From Tribonema minus (taxonomy: Eukaryota; Sar; Xanthophyceae; Tribonematales; Tribonemataceae): a stretch of DNA of 64,000 nt. Location: contig JAFCMP010000112.1 of the NCBI GenBank assembly GCA_017506865.1, positions 1,488,001-1,552,000 of the forward strand. Reading direction: 5' to 3'. A program made the translations under genes and the position numbers. Under the pieces are notes generated by a model that worked only from the letters and a program-made list of their open reading frames with translations, was not told the DNA's origin and did no database searches. Below, in pieces: positions 60,515 to 64,000 of the stretch. The stretch's first letter is position 1; the number at the start of each line of letters is the position of its first letter.

Positions 60515-61126
60515 ATGTCGGACTCCAAGCGCGTGGTATTTGCACTTCTGCTTGTTGCTGCAATTTGTGTTGCGGCCTACCTTTATCTGCCAAGGCCGTC
60601 TGCCTCAAAGGCTATCAATGCATCAAACGTGTCAGTTTTCAGCGCGGCGAAGGCTGCGCCCATTGAACACAAGGCACTACCGCTATCAGGCTCCAAGCCG
60701 GTGAACCAAGGTGGCTATGGGGCCATTCCTTGGGGGGGCGCGGCAAAATTCATCGAACCTTCAGCCATGTGGTTGTGGACTCAAAACAATGCGCGATTCT
60801 CGGCGCCACCTGCTACAATTGATTTCTCCACGCTCATCACAAACAGCTCTCAAGACGATCAACAAGCAGTCATTCACATCCTCGTTGACAACGATGCGGT
60901 CATTTACTTGAACGATATCAAGGTGGGATCTGCCTCCATGGGATTCAGTAACCAAGACTACAACAAATTACCAGTGTCCATCCCATGGGGTACAAGCACG
61001 CTGCGCATCCGAGCCATGAATACCGGCCAAGGCCCTGCCGGTCTCATTGTCGCCGTAGTTGACGCTGCTTCAGGAACAACGCTAGTGAAAACCGATCCCA
61101 GCTCGTGGGTGTTCAATGCTGTCTGA
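60515..61126 (+). CDS. Membrane-anchored beta-sandwich protein
   Basis: This 203-residue protein has an N-terminal anchor (about 7-25, VVFALLLVAAICVAAYLYL), a polar linker and a beta-rich domain (about 75-200) with VIHILVDNDAVIYLNDIKVGS, a pattern found in jelly-roll, galactose-binding-like domains. It is probably exposed on the virion surface. There are no catalytic residues visible. Confidence 0.6.
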   Translation: MSDSKRVVFALLLVAAICVAAYLYLPRPSASKAINASNVSVFSAAKAAPIEHKALPLSGSKPVNQGGYGAIPWGGAAKFIEPSAMWLWTQNNARFSAPPATIDFSTLITNSSQDDQQAVIHILVDNDAVIYLNDIKVGSASMGFSNQDYNKLPVSIPWGTSTLRIRAMNTGQGPAGLIVAVVDAASGTTLVKTDPSSWVFNAV

Positions 61127-61127
61127 G

Positions 61128-61673
61128 TTACGAGCCTAATAACTGGTGCAGATATTCAGCGTCAGCAGTGTCACCGATCCACTGATTCAAGTCTATCCCC
61201 TTGTTCAGCCGGTACCATGCGATTTTGCACATGGCATCGTGACTGTCATAATTAGCGTCCACGTCCATGCTACACTTGCGCTCGTTTGATGAAATCGGGC
61301 GACGTGCAGCATCCAGTAATGATAAACGTGCTGGCAGTGTCAATGATTTAAGCTTTAATACATTCCAAACGCTGTCGAAACGCTGGAAGTCGCCTGCTTC
61401 TATGAAATGCTGTATGACAAACAGTATATCACTGTTTGTGAGCTTGCTATGATTTAGTCCCTGCCATAGCTGGTCAAACACCTTCTTACACTGCAGAGAA
61501 GCCATCTCAAGCGGTGACCGAGCTATCACAGTACCATTTTCCAGTCGAGACACGATCAAGTGCAACACGAAATTGTCATGCCACAGTTTCAAGCCGTCAA
61601 GCAGCTTGTGGTCACCATTGTGTATGGCGTGTAACACTGTATCATCTGTCACAAAGCGACAGCAGCAACGCAT
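61128..61673 (-). CDS. Hypothetical protein, possibly ankyrin-like
   Basis: A 181-residue protein whose pattern (VLHAIHNGDHKLLDGL, RSPLEMASLQCKKVFDQL) is reminiscent of degenerate ankyrin or similar helical repeats. Cys-rich N-terminus (MRCCCRF). Convergent with the previous gene, 1 base apart. The function is unknown. Confidence 0.45.
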   Translation of the reverse strand: MRCCCRFVTDDTVLHAIHNGDHKLLDGLKLWHDNFVLHLIVSRLENGTVIARSPLEMASLQCKKVFDQLWQGLNHSKLTNSDILFVIQHFIEAGDFQRFDSVWNVLKLKSLTLPARLSLLDAARRPISSNERKCSMDVDANYDSHDAMCKIAWYRLNKGIDLNQWIGDTADAEYLHQLLGS

Positions 61674-62028
61674 ATTCCTGTTGCTTGAAAGATATATTAT
61701 TAATCCAATGCACAGTACATGCTGCAAGCGACAGTGTCAGGTGCCAAGTTCGAATCCCAGACCCAATCATACCGGATCGCAAACGAAAACGGAGGTGTGA
61801 AGAGTGGTACCAAGGAGTGTAGGTTCAAAGACAGTGTCAGAGTGGCGTCGAACAATCCAGGGACAGGAGTGATGAGGAGGGTATCGTCGCAGAAGGAGAG
61901 TTTCCAGTGCCGACCGTGTGATCAATTGACTCAACTGACTCAACTTCATCTATGGATTGTGTTTTTGTTTTGTGTGTTTCATTGCCGTGATTTATTTTAT
62001 GTGCATATGTATATATACACCAGAAGCA
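61674..62028. other. Gene-free interval
   Basis: No gene is seen. A stretch near 61750 (GTTCGAATCCCAG) looks like a tRNA T-loop, but no tRNA fold fits around it. The final part has TATATATAC about 15-20 bases upstream of ATG 62029. Confidence 0.4.
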
Positions 62029-63426
62029 ATGGATGCAATGCAGTCCATGCAGTCAAAGAGGCAAAAGCAAACCGACGAATGCCTGCATGACCCGGATATG
62101 CACTCTGAAATTTTCAAGTTTCTAGACGCAGATGCATTGATGAAATGGCGCACAGTCAATAGGCAAGCAAGAGATGATGGCACCAAAAGGCTGAACGAGA
62201 TTGCCGTACGCAGACGCACCACGTATCAGGCTCGTTCATGGGAGAACTGGGGTAACGCAGGCACAGCTACTTCGGCGTATGCCGTGTGCAAGCACATTTG
62301 TGTCATTTGCAAGGAGAGGTTTCGTGCAGGTATCAATACACTCGGTGTGCCGGCACATTGGTCGTGCATGGTGCCTTACATGGCTCAAGAGCGAACGTTC
62401 AAGGGGGACGTTAATGCTGCCCACATGCGCTCACAGATTGGCTGCTGTTGGCGTAACTACGCTGCGAGATTTTGGATGGCCAAACATCACTGCATCCCAT
62501 ATGAGCGCACCGTTCAGTATTATAAAGAGCAGTTCAAGGACAACATTGTTGAATATCGTAATGAATTGGTGGCGGCAAAGGAGCGACAGGTGAATTACGC
62601 CAAAGTGAGAGCCAAGGAAGTGCGGCAGGAGTGGATTGGTGCAAGAAAACGATTCACGGCGGAGTTCGGGTGTGCCTGGGCCGAAGGGAGGCGCTTGTAT
62701 CCGTCATTTCTAATGTCATCTCTAAGAGCAGATGACGATGCGTTTCATCGCTTGAAGATGTGGCTGATCACCCACGACATGATTCCCGAGCAGCTTTGGA
62801 CACGGGTGTACAGGACGTGGCGATTCAACGAGATGCTGACAGCATGTCTCGAGGCCCCGAAGCAGCTACTGGAAGACTTGGCAGGCTTTGATGATCTGTA
62901 CGTGTATTTCGGTGCGGCGGAGCTGGTTCGGTGGAGTGCAATGTATGCTGAGGGGAGAAACTTATCACTGCAAGCCCGGAAAAACATGATTCAGATGCGC
63001 AATCCACCAGTAGCACAGGCTGCCTATTTGGACTTGGTCGAAATAGCGCCGGACGAGTGCCTCAAAATCCTTTACAAGGAGATGCCGCGCTTCACAGATT
63101 GTCTTGCGTTCGCTCTATCACTGTGGTCACGTATGCCACACGATGAACAACTTTATGACTTGTATCGAAGCTCGTTCTCACGACCGGCTCTGGCCAGGCT
63201 ACTGGATGTTAACCCCAACATCAGCGTTGGCAGCCTGGCCAAGGCTGGCAACAGCATGTGGTTTGCATCATCGTACATCCGTGCGAGTCAAACGTGTGTA
63301 GGGGACCCGATTGATGTGTATGGGACGATCTGTCTCTACGTGCCGCATCGCCTGGAGCAAGCTACAGATTACCAGTTGAAGGAATATTTCTTGTCTTGCA
63401 ACTTGATGATCTTAGAAAACAGTTAA
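62029..63426 (+). CDS. F-box protein
   Basis: The 465-residue protein has an F-box-like stretch at about 17-50 (DPDMHSEIFKFLDADALMKWRTVNRQARD), the usual start of SCF adaptor proteins. A CKHICVICKERF pair with a further HxxC gives a zinc-binding candidate at about 86-110. The rest is helical and Trp-rich, perhaps the substrate-binding part. Such proteins can route targets to SKP1/cullin-1 ligases. ATG 62029 is chosen because the frame upstream is hydrophobic and lies in the promoter region. Confidence 0.65.
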   Translation: MDAMQSMQSKRQKQTDECLHDPDMHSEIFKFLDADALMKWRTVNRQARDDGTKRLNEIAVRRRTTYQARSWENWGNAGTATSAYAVCKHICVICKERFRAGINTLGVPAHWSCMVPYMAQERTFKGDVNAAHMRSQIGCCWRNYAARFWMAKHHCIPYERTVQYYKEQFKDNIVEYRNELVAAKERQVNYAKVRAKEVRQEWIGARKRFTAEFGCAWAEGRRLYPSFLMSSLRADDDAFHRLKMWLITHDMIPEQLWTRVYRTWRFNEMLTACLEAPKQLLEDLAGFDDLYVYFGAAELVRWSAMYAEGRNLSLQARKNMIQMRNPPVAQAAYLDLVEIAPDECLKILYKEMPRFTDCLAFALSLWSRMPHDEQLYDLYRSSFSRPALARLLDVNPNISVGSLAKAGNSMWFASSYIRASQTCVGDPIDVYGTICLYVPHRLEQATDYQLKEYFLSCNLMILENS

Positions 63427-63484
63427 CAAACGAAATTCACACAATTCAATCAAAAAAATCTTTGACAAGTGTAATATTGGAGTT

Positions 63485-64000
63485 ATGCAGATCAAATTGC
63501 CGTTGGATGGCACTGCCGAGCCTGTGGAAAACACATTGAAATGTATCGTCAAATCCTCTGCTCTTCTGTCAAGTGATGTGCTGCCTGATGCTGCGTACAA
63601 GGGCAGCATGCTATTCAAGTCCGATGGCTCATTTCTGACCCTGTCAGCGATCCCGGCCATGAAAGCCTGGACGTACGAGTTTTGGATATTCTCGTGTGTA
63701 ACAAACCCTACGACGTTTCAGCAGGTGACGCGCCACGGTCCATCCCAGCAAGGGATTCAAATCAGTCCTACGATGGTGTCGCTAGATGGAAACAAGTTAG
63801 TCGTTGCGACATCGGGGCTGAAAACGGTAACAAGCAAGTCATGGACGCATTTTGCAGTTGTGAACGATGGCAAATACGTTAGAGTATTCCAAGATGGTTT
63901 CAAGGTTGTTGAAAACATGGCGACAAAGTTTCTGCTGGGAAGCACGCTGGACGTAGGCTTGTGGCGGTCAGAGCGTTCAGTCAAAGGACAGCAAGGGTTT
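63485..64000 (+). CDS. LamG/concanavalin A-like lectin protein (partial, runs off right edge)
   Basis: From ATG 63485 the frame is open to the window end. It reads as a LamG-like jelly-roll: FKSDGSFLTLSAIP, WTYEFWIFS, QVTRHG, SKSWTHFAVVNDGKYVRVFQDG and LDVGLWRSERS. These match the FDGxxxYv...WTIEaWvr...WhHvAvt..g..lrlYvDG order. No signal peptide is seen. Such domains bind carbohydrate or host surfaces; in viruses they often lie on fibres or in surface proteins. The C-terminus is missing. Confidence 0.75.
   Translation, partial: MQIKLPLDGTAEPVENTLKCIVKSSALLSSDVLPDAAYKGSMLFKSDGSFLTLSAIPAMKAWTYEFWIFSCVTNPTTFQQVTRHGPSQQGIQISPTMVSLDGNKLVVATSGLKTVTSKSWTHFAVVNDGKYVRVFQDGFKVVENMATKFLLGSTLDVGLWRSERSVKGQQGF

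Noticed and set aside
61735-61770. tRNA-like T-loop (GTTCGAATC)
   Set aside because: The flanking bases do not pair as a T-stem, and no acceptor or anticodon arm was found.

Overview
The window looks like part of a large double-stranded DNA virus genome of the nucleocytoplasmic type (Nucleocytoviricota), probably infecting an alga or other protist, or such a genome integrated in a host chromosome. Hallmarks visible in the translations are a D5-like helicase-primase (3585-5567), an A18/XPB-like SF2 helicase (33287-34678), a VLTF-2-like FCS zinc-finger factor (7333-8193), PCNA (21101-21946), a dNMP kinase (43198-43761), a DUF5832-like protein (38276-38926), a macrodomain protein (27673-28383) and several protein kinases. 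No double-jelly-roll capsid gene, RNA polymerase subunit or DNA polymerase was recognised, so the family is left open. Genes are packed on both strands with short AT-rich gaps, and several convergent pairs overlap by only a few bases.

Layout. 1-12134: helicases, replication and transcription factors, coiled-coil and membrane proteins. 12135-12727: noncoding repeats. 12728-21946: oligoribonuclease-like nuclease, coiled-coil protein, a large probable structural protein, a cyclic-nucleotide-domain/kinase fusion, a cyclin-like protein, GT17 glycosyltransferase and PCNA. 22171-28383: HNH protein, a repeat gap, an unknown protein, a RecD-like helicase and the macrodomain protein. 28384-33286: a repeat island that holds a long fragment of a LINE-type retroelement. 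33287-46818: A18 helicase, small membrane and redox proteins, a gene with two spliceosomal-type introns, AMPK-like kinase, methyltransferase, dNMP kinase and a virus-encoded formin. 46819-48600: a second repeat island. 48656-64000: a kinase-like gene broken by a 153-bp LINE copy, RING-ankyrin protein, a protelomerase-like recombinase, AN1, extended-PHD, thioredoxin, F-box and LamG-type proteins.

Themes. (1) Replication of a probably linear, hairpin-ended genome is suggested by the protelomerase together with D5, PCNA and helicases. (2) Host signalling and ubiquitin pathways are addressed by RING-H2/ankyrin, AN1, F-box, BTB/BACK-like and U-box-like proteins, three kinases and a cyclin-like protein. 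(3) Actin control is suggested by the FH1-FH2 formin. (4) A nuclear phase is suggested by spliceosomal-type introns and by a recent LINE insertion with a target-site duplication.

All calls come from reading the translations by eye. No database search or alignment was run, and residue positions marked as approximate are approximate.
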